This document shows, piece by piece, positions 41,771 through 49,325 of a stretch of DNA of 64,000 nucleotides. Source of the DNA: Bacteroidales bacterium M2 (GTDB lineage Bacteria; Bacteroidota; Bacteroidia; Bacteroidales; Muribaculaceae). Position numbers and translations under genes: made by a program. The stretch lies in NCBI GenBank assembly GCA_001689415.1, contig LUJM01000073.1, positions 36,468-100,467 on the forward strand. Direction: 5' to 3'. Under the pieces are notes generated by a model. It ran no database searches. It was given only the letters and a program-made list of their open reading frames with translations, and was not told the origin of the DNA. The first letter of the stretch is position 1; every line of letters begins with the position of its first letter.

Positions 41771-42103
41771 ATGGATTTCAAGAAAAGCAACACCCCGGTG
41801 ACCACTGTCACCCGTGACATGATTGAACTCTCTGAGCAGACCGGCAATGTATACGAAACCGTATGCATCATCGCCAAACGTGCCAACCAGATTGCTGCCG
41901 AGATGAAAAGTGAGCTCGAAAAGAAACTGCAGGAATTCGCTCCCTACAACGACAACCTCGAGGAAGTGAGTGAGAACCGCGAGCAAATCGAGATTTCGCG
42001 CTACTACGAACGTCTCCCGAAGCCTACCTTGATTGCTACACAGGAGTACATCGACCACAAACTGTTCTTCCGCAAGTCTATTAAAGACCGCTCAAACGGA
42101 TAA
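41771..42103 (+). CDS. rpoZ: RNA polymerase omega subunit, Bacteroidetes type
   Basis: 110-aa protein matching the Bacteroidetes omega subunit: DFKKSNTPVTTVTRDMIEL at the start and ETVCIIAKRANQIAAEMKSE in the centre, the conserved helix that clamps the beta-prime C terminus. The C-terminal part (ATQEYIDHKLFFRK) is specific to this phylum. It lies in an operon with bamD and ends before a strong terminator. Confidence 0.88.
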   Translation: MDFKKSNTPVTTVTRDMIELSEQTGNVYETVCIIAKRANQIAAEMKSELEKKLQEFAPYNDNLEEVSENREQIEISRYYERLPKPTLIATQEYIDHKLFFRKSIKDRSNG

Positions 42104-42137
42104 AGACAGCTTTGCGGCCTCGCGAAGAAAGAATAGA

Positions 42138-42173
42138 GACATCTCCCCTTTTGCCGGGAGGTGTCTTTTTTTT
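42138..42173 (+). terminator. Terminator after rpoZ
   Basis: GACATCTCCC (from 42138) pairs with GGGAGGTGTC (to 42165, one G-U pair) and is followed by eight T residues. Confidence 0.9.
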
Positions 42174-42235
42174 GATTACTCGCCCCGCAATCGGCATTTC
42201 CTCGGGCCGGGGTTGCGGGAATAGAGTTTATTGCT

Positions 42236-42243
42236 TATCTTTG
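42236..42243 (+). promoter_or_regulatory. -7 box of the aminotransferase gene
   Basis: TATCTTTG, 25 bp upstream of the ATG at 42269. An inverted repeat CCCGCAA / TTGCGGG (about 42185-42219) lies over the -33 side and could be an operator. Confidence 0.55.
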
Positions 42244-42268
42244 TGTCGTAAACGAAACAGTAATTTAT

Positions 42269-43468
42269 ATGCCAGAAGTATCTCAGCGCGGTCGTATAAT
42301 GCCCGCATCCCCTATCCGACGTCTTAACCCGCTGGCGAATGCCGCTCAAGAGAGGGGCGTTAAGGTATATCGCCTCAATATTGGCCAGCCCGACGTGCCG
42401 ACTGCCCCGGAGGGACTCGAAGCCCTTAAGCATATCGACCGAAAAGTGCTCGAGTACAGCCCTTCGGACGGATTGCTGTCGCTACGTGTTAAATTACAGC
42501 AGTATTACAAGCGATTCAATATCGATGTTGATGTCGACGATATAATCGTTACTACCGGCGGCTCTGAGGCTGTGCTTTTCGCCTTTATGGCTTGTCTCGA
42601 CCCGGGCGACGAAATTATTGTGCCCGAACCGGCATACGCAAACTATATGGCATTCGCTATATCGGCCGGCGCCAAGATTGTGACAATACCCTCATCGATC
42701 GACGACGGTTTCGAATTGCCGCCCGTCGAGAAATTCGAGGAGCTGATTACGCCTCGAACAAAGGGCATCCTGATATGCAACCCAAACAACCCTACAGGAT
42801 ACCTGTATACGATGAAGGAGATGCTGCAGATTCGCGACCTCGTTCTTAAGCACGACTTATTCCTGTTCTCCGACGAGGTATACCGCGAATTTTGCTACAC
42901 CGGAGCGCCATACATCTCGGCATTCCACCTGCCGGATATTGAAGATAAGGTAGTTCTTATCGACTCCGTATCAAAGCGATACAATGAGTGCGGCATACGC
43001 ATCGGTGCGCTGATTACAAAGCACAAGGAACTCAAGGCAAACGTGATGAAGTTCTGCCAGGCTCGCCTGAGTCCACCTCTGATAGGCCAGATTGTTGCAG
43101 AGGCTTCGATTGATACCACGCCCGAGTACATGCTCGAAACATACAACGAGTATGTAGAGCGTCGTAAATTCCTCATCGACCAGCTCAATAAAATCCCCGG
43201 TTGCTATTCGCCTATACCCATGGGCGCGTTCTATACCGTTGTGCGCCTGCCGGTCGACGATGCCGACCGCTTCTGCCACTGGTGTCTCGAAGAATTTGAA
43301 TACGAAGGGCAGACAATCTTCATGGCTCCGGCTTCGGGTTTCTATACAAACGAAGGTCACGGACGCAACGAAGTGCGCCTGGCCTACATTCTCAAGCGCG
43401 AGGAACTTGCAAAGGCAATGGTAGTCCTCCGCAAAGCCCTCGAAGCATACCCCGGCCGCACATTGTAA
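42269..43468 (+). CDS. PLP-dependent aminotransferase, class I/II
   Basis: Fold-type I aminotransferase, 399 aa, of the AspC/aromatic group. Seen: NIGQPDVPTAPEG near the N terminus, TTGGSEAVLFAF for phosphate binding, ICNPNNPTGY with the cofactor Asn, SDEVYREFCY with Asp and Tyr, and the Schiff-base lysine in IDSVSKRYNECGIRIG. C-terminal NEVRLAYI holds the substrate carboxylate Arg. Probable aspartate or aromatic amino acid transaminase; exact specificity not decided. Monocistronic, with its own promoter. Confidence 0.93.
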   Translation: MPEVSQRGRIMPASPIRRLNPLANAAQERGVKVYRLNIGQPDVPTAPEGLEALKHIDRKVLEYSPSDGLLSLRVKLQQYYKRFNIDVDVDDIIVTTGGSEAVLFAFMACLDPGDEIIVPEPAYANYMAFAISAGAKIVTIPSSIDDGFELPPVEKFEELITPRTKGILICNPNNPTGYLYTMKEMLQIRDLVLKHDLFLFSDEVYREFCYTGAPYISAFHLPDIEDKVVLIDSVSKRYNECGIRIGALITKHKELKANVMKFCQARLSPPLIGQIVAEASIDTTPEYMLETYNEYVERRKFLIDQLNKIPGCYSPIPMGAFYTVVRLPVDDADRFCHWCLEEFEYEGQTIFMAPASGFYTNEGHGRNEVRLAYILKREELAKAMVVLRKALEAYPGRTL

Positions 43469-43490
43469 CATACACTTTGCCACAGCCACC

Positions 43491-43772
43491 CTCTCGTAGC
43501 GGCACAATGCTGTTAACTTAGGGAGAAAGAGTGTCTGCGATAGGAGCTTGGCTCTCCGAGACAAGCCTCGGTTAGGCGATACTAACTTGTTGATAGACAA
43601 TGCTATACCCAACCTCCCCTCTCGTAGGGTCGCGGCATGCCGCGACCGGATAGAAGTACATTTATTTATTTGATTATCAAGGAGAAAATGCTTTTGACAC
43701 CCGGTCGCGGCATGCCGCGACCCTACGAGAGTGGGGGATGCAGATGCCCTTAAGTAAGCAGCATTGTGTCGA
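43491..43772 (+). mobile_element. MITE-like element, copy 1
   Basis: About 282 bp without coding capacity. Left end CTCTCGTAGCGGCACAATGC and onward to AACTTAGGG has its inverse at the right end (CCCTTAAGTAAGCAGCATTG, then TGTCG). The interior holds the GATAGGAGCTTGGCTCTC core shared with 51.3 kb and 19.6 kb, and two 29-bp inverted copies of the CTCTCGTAGGGTCGCGGCAT block at 43619-43647 and 43703-43731. No transposase is present. Compared with 51226-51520 the ends are more decayed. Confidence 0.7.
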
Positions 43773-43837
43773 TAATCAACGGTTGACAAACAAGCCGGGA
43801 TGTCGATAAACTCGTTTATCCGAACTGCTGTAGAAAA

Positions 43838-43890
43838 GCAGATTGCCGCCATGCTTTAAGTGCGATACTTAAGGCATGGCGGCAATCTGC
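43838..43890. terminator. Very strong 23-bp hairpin between convergent genes
   Basis: 43838-43860 pairs with 43868-43890 across a 7-nt loop, with only one G-U position. It lies 18 bp beyond the stop of the cobalamin adenosyltransferase gene and after the MITE-like element. A bidirectional terminator role is plausible, although no long T-run follows on either strand. Confidence 0.55.
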
Positions 43891-43907
43891 AGGGTACTTA
43901 CGGAGCC

Positions 43908-44450
43908 TTAATCGCCCCAGAAGCGTTCGGGTACCTGGTTATTGTTGTTTATTGCTCGGGAGAGGACAAAGAGATAGTCGCTCAGGCGGTTGACGTATTT
44001 CACAATCTCAGTATCAACATCTACCAATCCGGCAAGGGTGATGATACGTCGCTCGGCTCGTCGGGCTACCGTGCGTGCCACATTGGCGCGGGCGGCATCG
44101 GGGTGACCTCCGGGAAGGATAAACTTGTTGTGGCGGGGTAGGGTGCTTTCGAGCTGGTCGATAGCATCTTCGAGCGCCTTGGTGGCTTCGGCGGGGAATG
44201 CCGCGGGCTGCCACGACGATGCGGCCTCGGTTGCCAGGGCCGAACCGATATCGAATAACCTGTTCATTGCTGCCGAAAGGGTCTCGTGTGCTGCCTGAGG
44301 GATAGCGTGCGACGACTCTAAGAGTCCGAGCCATGAATTGAGTTCGTCGACGGTGCCGTAGGCTTCGAGCCTCGGGTCGTCTTTGGCGATGCGTGTGCCT
44401 CCTACAAGCGAGGTAGTGCCATTGTCGCCGGTGCGCGTGTAAACTTTCAT
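43908..44450 (-). CDS. Cob(I)yrinic acid a,c-diamide adenosyltransferase, PduO type
   Basis: Transfers the adenosyl group of ATP to cob(I)alamin, giving coenzyme B12. The 180-aa helical-bundle protein shows KVYTRTGDNGTTSLVGGTRI, the ATP-binding N-terminal segment, then EAYGTVDELNSWLGL and the C-terminal ARTVARRAERRI with the key Arg/Glu. Typical length. Its start overlaps the PepSY-like gene by 4 bp, an unexpected coupling between a B12 enzyme and a small lipoprotein. Confidence 0.94.
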   Translation of the reverse strand: MKVYTRTGDNGTTSLVGGTRIAKDDPRLEAYGTVDELNSWLGLLESSHAIPQAAHETLSAAMNRLFDIGSALATEAASSWQPAAFPAEATKALEDAIDQLESTLPRHNKFILPGGHPDAARANVARTVARRAERRIITLAGLVDVDTEIVKYVNRLSDYLFVLSRAINNNNQVPERFWGD

Positions 44451-44914
44451 TTGTCGATACGTATAAATGTGCCGGCGGGGTCGAAGAGCAGCTCGAGGCC
44501 GTTGTTCAGCTCTACATCGTAGCCGAGGGCGTCAACGCTGATTTCGTGGATGCCGATGCCGTGGTAGTTCCGGTCAAGGTACAAGCTTATGGCTTCGGGG
44601 ATTATCGAAGCCGGAACACTCATACCGACCGGCACTTCTACATCGGTCCAGTTGCCGGAATTGTCAAATTCTATTTTTGTGCCCGACTCGAGATACACTT
44701 CGTAGTCGGCCGGTGTGTCTGTAAGGTCGTGTACTACCCTTACCGGTTCGTCGCCGTTAAAATGCCGGCCTACAAAAGCCCTGGCAATGGAGGGGAGCTG
44801 GTTGAGTGCGATTTCCTGTTCCTTGTAGTGGCCGTCGTCGTTGCTACAGCCCCAAGCAGCGAAAAGTGCTATGGCAAGTAGGATATAGAAGGCGTTTTTG
44901 ATATAATTCTTCAT
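44447..44914 (-). CDS. PepSY-like (DUF2874) lipoprotein
   Basis: 155-aa predicted lipoprotein: signal peptide and lipobox AAWGC (Cys23). Two tandem PepSY-like half-repeats follow, each with a helix ending LPSIARAFVGRHF or IIPEAISLYLDRNY and strands with YEVYLESGTKIEFDNSGNW and YDVELNNGLELLFDPAG. Such proteins are frequent in Bacteroidales and their role is unknown; PepSY modules are thought to inhibit proteases or bind envelope components. A paralogue lies directly upstream. Confidence 0.85.
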   Translation of the reverse strand: MKNYIKNAFYILLAIALFAAWGCSNDDGHYKEQEIALNQLPSIARAFVGRHFNGDEPVRVVHDLTDTPADYEVYLESGTKIEFDNSGNWTDVEVPVGMSVPASIIPEAISLYLDRNYHGIGIHEISVDALGYDVELNNGLELLFDPAGTFIRIDK

Positions 44915-44926
44915 AGCGGCCGGGGA

Positions 44927-45361
44927 TTAATCGTAACGTTTGAAGTTGCCGTTTTTGTCAAATTTCATATCGATGCCGTTGCTAAGCTCTATTTCATAGC
45001 CGCTGCGTTTGCGTTCGATACCTACTATCTTGGTGCCTTTCTGGTTGCGGTCGACATACGACTGTATTGCCGACGGTACGAAGGCCTTGGGGACAGCGTT
45101 GCCGCGCGAAGCCTCGATGTCTTTCCAGTTGCCCTTGTTGTCGAACTGGATTTCGGAGCCGTCGGTCAGCACTACTTCGTATTCGCTGATACGGCCGAAG
45201 TCCTTGTCGATTTTTACAACGCTTATCCGGGCCTTGAAGTTATTGTGTATCACATCGCGTGCTGCCTGGGGCAGTACGGAGCTGTCGTGGGTATAGTCAT
45301 CCGCATATGAGCAGAGTGATACGGTTGCGACAGCAAAACAAAGTAGGAGTTTCTTTAGCAT
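44927..45361 (-). CDS. PepSY-like (DUF2874) periplasmic protein
   Basis: 144 aa from the ATG at 45361 (MLKKLLLCFAVATVSLCSYA), which gives a normal signal peptide; the longer frame adds an unlikely 14-residue lead. Two PepSY-like half-repeats as in the next gene: VLPQAARDVIHNNF ... YEVVLTDGSEIQFDNKGNW and FVPSAIQSYVDRNQ ... YEIELSNGIDMKFDKNGNF. The signal lacks a convincing lipobox, so it is probably soluble in the periplasm. It is 12 bp upstream of its lipoprotein paralogue, suggesting a duplicated pair. Confidence 0.85.
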   Translation of the reverse strand: MLKKLLLCFAVATVSLCSYADDYTHDSSVLPQAARDVIHNNFKARISVVKIDKDFGRISEYEVVLTDGSEIQFDNKGNWKDIEASRGNAVPKAFVPSAIQSYVDRNQKGTKIVGIERKRSGYEIELSNGIDMKFDKNGNFKRYD

Positions 45362-45421
45362 GGTCGTAGTGCTTTTTGTTATGGTCTGATAATAACAACA
45401 CATTGGCCGCTGCTTTGGTTC

Positions 45422-46330
45422 TCAACGGTGGAAGATTATACTGTTGCGCCCCTCCGGATTGACTTTGAGTGTAACCTTGGCCGACTCAATCATTGGCACA
45501 TTGTGGTCGACATGCCCGATCGGGGCGTTGAACGCCACCGGGTAGTTGTAGGCCGAGGTCATGTCGCGAATCATGCTTTCCATGTTCTCGTAGTTGGCAT
45601 CGGGCTTGTAATCGGTAAACTGTCCAACGATAAGGCCGCTGAGATTGGCCAGTACTCCGCTGAGTTTTAGCTGGTAGAGTATTCGCTCGATTTTGTATAT
45701 CGGTTCGGCTACGTCTTCGATAAAGAGTATCGTGCCGGCTTTGATGATGTCGAAAGGTGTGTTGATAAGTTCGGCCAACACTGCCACATTGCCGCCGTAC
45801 AGTGTACCGGTGGCAAGGCCGGGCCTGTCGTAGTCGTGGCCGTCGAATATGTGTACTGGGCGCTCTCCTTGCAGTATGCCCAGAAACGACGCTATATCCG
45901 GGTCGTCGGCACCGCGTTTTATGCCGGCGCACATCAGCGAGTGTATGCTTGCTATGCCCTTGGTGGCCATTAGGGCGTGCAGGGCCGAGATGTCGCTGAA
46001 TCCGGCGACCCATTTGGGGTCGTCGGTCAGGGGTAGCTCGTTCAGGCGGTCGATGATATGTACCACTCCGTAACCGCCGCGGCTACAGAGTATCAGCCTT
46101 ACCTCGGGGTCGGTAAATGCTGCCTTGAGGTCGCTGTAGCGCTCGTCGGGAGTGCCGCTGTATTGACCCCATTTACCAAATGCGTGCGGCATTATTTCTA
46201 CGCGGTAGCCTTGGTTGCGAAGCACCCTTGCCGCATCATTTACGATATCAGGTTTAATTTTGCCTGCCGGTGAGCAGATTGCTATTTTATCGCCTCGTTT
46301 CAGGGGCTTGGGAAATATTGTCGGTATCAT
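45422..46330 (-). CDS. LD-carboxypeptidase, peptidase family S66
   Basis: Cleaves the L,D bond of murein tetrapeptides during peptidoglycan recycling. The 302-aa protein has IAICSPAGKI at the N terminus, SRGGYGV, the nucleophile motif VAGFSDISALHA (Ser of FSD), a C-terminal Glu in LFIEDVAEPIYKIER and a His in PIGHVDHN, completing the Ser-Glu-His triad. No signal peptide: cytoplasmic, as for LdcA. Complete. Confidence 0.93.
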   Translation of the reverse strand: MIPTIFPKPLKRGDKIAICSPAGKIKPDIVNDAARVLRNQGYRVEIMPHAFGKWGQYSGTPDERYSDLKAAFTDPEVRLILCSRGGYGVVHIIDRLNELPLTDDPKWVAGFSDISALHALMATKGIASIHSLMCAGIKRGADDPDIASFLGILQGERPVHIFDGHDYDRPGLATGTLYGGNVAVLAELINTPFDIIKAGTILFIEDVAEPIYKIERILYQLKLSGVLANLSGLIVGQFTDYKPDANYENMESMIRDMTSAYNYPVAFNAPIGHVDHNVPMIESAKVTLKVNPEGRNSIIFHR

Positions 46331-46354
46331 GTTGAGTAGAGTAGAGGGTTTGCG

Positions 46355-46897
46355 TCATACCTTGCCGAGCACGGTAGAGTGTTCATAGAAATGCCACAGG
46401 GCTATCGAGGCCGAAATGGTCACGTTGAGCGAGTGCTTGGTGCCACTCTGTGGTATTTCCAGCCAATGGTCGGCGCTGTTTACTATATCGGGGGCTACGC
46501 CGTCGACTTCGTTTCCCACCACAAGGGCATAGGCGGCAGTAGGGTCGGGCTCAAATTCTTGTAGCGCCACGCTGCCCTTGACCTGTTCGAGGCATACTAT
46601 TTTGAATCCTCGCGAGCGCAGGTCTTCGATAGCCTCGGCTGTGGTGGGGTAGTAGCGCCATGCCACGGAGTCTTCGGCACCAAGGGCTGTTTTGTGTATC
46701 TCGACCGACGGCGGTGTGGCCGAGATACCGCATAGTGCAAGCCCCGAGGCCGCGAAACAGTCGGCGGTGCGGAAGAGCGAGCCTATGTTGTTGAGGCTGC
46801 GTACATTGTCGAGAACCACGACCACGGGCATCTTTTCGGCTTCGCGGTACTGGTCGACCGACAGACGACCCATGTCCCAGATAGTTTTCTTTTCCAT
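46355..46897 (-). CDS. TrmH/SpoU family RNA methyltransferase
   Basis: SPOUT-class 2'-O-methyltransferase for tRNA or rRNA, 180 aa from the ATG at 46897; the longer frame is antisense to the endonuclease gene. Motifs: VLDNVRSLNNIGSLFRTAD (motif 1 with Asn and Arg), ALVVGNEVDGV (motif 2) and LEIPQSGTKHSLNVTISASIAL (motif 3, parts of the knot). Without an extra N-terminal substrate domain, target prediction is not possible. Located 11 bp downstream of the endonuclease gene. Confidence 0.92.
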   Translation of the reverse strand: MEKKTIWDMGRLSVDQYREAEKMPVVVVLDNVRSLNNIGSLFRTADCFAASGLALCGISATPPSVEIHKTALGAEDSVAWRYYPTTAEAIEDLRSRGFKIVCLEQVKGSVALQEFEPDPTAAYALVVGNEVDGVAPDIVNSADHWLEIPQSGTKHSLNVTISASIALWHFYEHSTVLGKV

Positions 46898-46908
46898 TGA
46901 CGGGTGGT

Positions 46909-49317
46909 TTAGCGTATTAACACTGTACGTGTGAAGTCGCCGCTGCTGACAAGTACAAATTGCCCTGCTGCGATATTGTCGAACTGATGACTGCCTTCGC
47001 CGAGGTGACCTTCGAATACAGTCACACCGGCTACGGTATATATACCCGCGCTGATGCCGTCGGGATTGCTCACAGTCACGGTAAGTACTCCCTGATTCGA
47101 GAACGCATCCCACCGGTGGCGCTCGGCGGCGGGGTCGCTAACGCCTGTGCTGTAGTTGCTTACTGCTACGTCGTCGAGGTGCATGCGTGCGCCCGAGGTG
47201 CGGCGCAGACGTATACGTACGTCTCCGGCGATGTTGGCTGTAAAGGTGTATTCTTTCCAGTTGGTATCTTTGATGTCGGTATTGCCGACTTCGCGCCAGT
47301 TTGCGCCGTTGTCGGTGCTTACCTCGACTGCAATATTGCAATCGGCCTCATTGGCGCTCCATTTCTTGGCCCAGAAGCTGATGATGCCTGCGCCGCCTTT
47401 CTTGGCCTCGGCCATTTCTACGGCGCATAACTTGTCGCTTGCCTTGCCATAGCGCAGTGCCACCGACGAGTCGTGTCCTTTGTCCTGATCGGGCCAGTGG
47501 CCTACATTGTAGAGATTCCAAACTGCGGCAGTACCATTATATGTGCTTGTGCTATATGAAGATGCCGGTGCCGGGGTGGCCTCGAAGTCCTCGATGAATC
47601 CGGCCTCTGAGGCGGCGATACCGCTCACGGTGTTGTTGTCGTTTATATAATCTCCGGCTTTGGCGGTGAGGGTGCTTTCGAATGTTCCGGCAGTAGCACT
47701 GTTGAGTCGCATATATATGCGGCTTTCGTCGGGGGTGATAGTGATAGTCTGCTGCCACGACGAACGGTCGAGCGATAGCTCAAAAGGCTTGTTGATGCTG
47801 ATATTGACATCGGTGTCGATATTCTCTATGTGCACCAGTATCTCGGCAACCTCGCTGGGCTCTCCGGCTATGGTAGAGAAATATAGGTCGCCGTCGAAAA
47901 GGAAATCAACGATAGGCATCAGGGCGGCTGTCGTTACAATCAGGCTGTCGCTGGTTTTGCTGCGGCTGCGAAGGGTTACGAAGTATACAGTCTCGGGCTG
48001 AAGGTCGCGGACATCATAGTAGCCCTTGGCTGCATCCACCATGACAGGATAGCCGTCGAGTGTGCCTTCGCTGTCGGCAACGGTAAGTTCGTATTTGCCG
48101 TCGAAATCATCGCCGATATATGTCCAGTTGGCACGGAACGATTCGGCGCTAATGTAAGTCGCCTTGTTTATGGGCAGGCCGTCGACTGCCGATCCTTTGA
48201 GGGTAACGGTAGATTTGGTTGTGCCGGTCGATATTGTGAGTGTGGCGCTGTGGTTGCCGGTAGTCGTTGGATGATACTGCACCTGTACGGTAGTGCCGGC
48301 ATTGGCCTCGCTTGCACTATAGGTGCCGCCATTGACAGAAAATGGCGCTGTGGCGGTGACCGTCACATTCTCGGTCGCTCCATTGGTTTTGAGGCTTATG
48401 CTGCGTAATACAGGCATGAGCTTGGCTGTGACACCGAAATCGATCGTAGAGCCGTCGGCGGGCTGGATGATGCTTGTGGCCGCCTGGCCGTCGGCAGTCC
48501 ACTTATCGCTTTTCTTATTGCCCCAAATGTGCTCGGCAAGGTCGGGATGATCGATAAATGGGTTGCGGTTTTTCTGTAGCCCGTATACAGCCTCGTTGCG
48601 GGCAAGCTCCTTATCGCTCACAGGGTCCTGTCGATGCCATTTGAGCAGCAGGTTTACCGCCCATGTGCTGAAGAATGGATAACTGTTACCTGCAAGCATG
48701 TCGCTGTGCCACGACGAATTGATATCGTTGTAGCACGCCGCCATGTAGAAATACGAGCGGGCAAAATCGCCCTTGTACTGGTCGTCGGGCTCGAATACGA
48801 TGCCTGAATATCCGGCAAAGGTGCTCGACCCCTTGCGGCCGAGGGGCTTCACCGAGCCGCTCGACGCTACGTAAGAGCCGTTTTCGCACTCGCCGAAGGG
48901 GTAGTTGCTGCGCTGGCCGTTCACGGCTCCGTCGGTTGGATAGAGGTGGAAAAGGTCGGAGTACATGGGGTACTGGTCGTCGAACCAGCTCTTGGGGAAC
49001 GAGTGCTCGCGGTTGTAGCAGCTGCCGATCGACGTGTAATTACCGCACTGTTCCTTGCCATATACCCAGCGCTTGGTAGAGTACATATCCCATATCTTGC
49101 CGTTGCTGTCGAGGTCGGTTTTCTGATATGCTGACCATACTTCTTTGTAGGTCAGTGATATATGGTTGTTGGTGATGTCGCAAAGCGCTTCGAGCAGAGC
49201 TTTGCCACATTTGTTTTCGGCTTTGTTGTAATACCCTGTAGGCGCTTTTGCGGATGTTGAAGCCCAACAGAAGGGTAGAAAGATGAGTAAAAGAACGAGT
49301 GAACGTAGGTTCGACAT
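46909..49317 (-). CDS. Secreted endonuclease I family protein with Ig/Fn3 domains and T9SS-like C terminus
   Basis: About 802 aa from the ATG at 49317 (MSNLRSLVLLLIFLPFCWAS), which gives a signal peptide and starts 9 bp after the dnaX stop. Residues 25-290 are an EndA/NucM-type nuclease: DLDSNGKIWDMYS, GSCYNREHSFPKSWF with catalytic His in REHSFP, SDLFHLYPTDGAVNGQRSN. Then come Ig-like beta domains (about 300-390), an Fn3-like region, and a galactose-binding-like domain near 600-720. The last 70 residues (GIYTVAGVTVFEG, FVLVSSGDFTRTVLIR) resemble a type IX secretion sorting domain. It could degrade extracellular DNA for nutrients. Confidence 0.88.
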   Translation of the reverse strand: MSNLRSLVLLLIFLPFCWASTSAKAPTGYYNKAENKCGKALLEALCDITNNHISLTYKEVWSAYQKTDLDSNGKIWDMYSTKRWVYGKEQCGNYTSIGSCYNREHSFPKSWFDDQYPMYSDLFHLYPTDGAVNGQRSNYPFGECENGSYVASSGSVKPLGRKGSSTFAGYSGIVFEPDDQYKGDFARSYFYMAACYNDINSSWHSDMLAGNSYPFFSTWAVNLLLKWHRQDPVSDKELARNEAVYGLQKNRNPFIDHPDLAEHIWGNKKSDKWTADGQAATSIIQPADGSTIDFGVTAKLMPVLRSISLKTNGATENVTVTATAPFSVNGGTYSASEANAGTTVQVQYHPTTTGNHSATLTISTGTTKSTVTLKGSAVDGLPINKATYISAESFRANWTYIGDDFDGKYELTVADSEGTLDGYPVMVDAAKGYYDVRDLQPETVYFVTLRSRSKTSDSLIVTTAALMPIVDFLFDGDLYFSTIAGEPSEVAEILVHIENIDTDVNISINKPFELSLDRSSWQQTITITPDESRIYMRLNSATAGTFESTLTAKAGDYINDNNTVSGIAASEAGFIEDFEATPAPASSYSTSTYNGTAAVWNLYNVGHWPDQDKGHDSSVALRYGKASDKLCAVEMAEAKKGGAGIISFWAKKWSANEADCNIAVEVSTDNGANWREVGNTDIKDTNWKEYTFTANIAGDVRIRLRRTSGARMHLDDVAVSNYSTGVSDPAAERHRWDAFSNQGVLTVTVSNPDGISAGIYTVAGVTVFEGHLGEGSHQFDNIAAGQFVLVSSGDFTRTVLIR

Positions 49318-49325
49318 GATTTTGC

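Noticed and set aside
43491..43772. CRISPR array suggested by repeated CTCTCGTAGGG blocks
   Set aside because: Blocks are inverted and irregularly spaced with no uniform spacers; fits a MITE/REP-like element instead.
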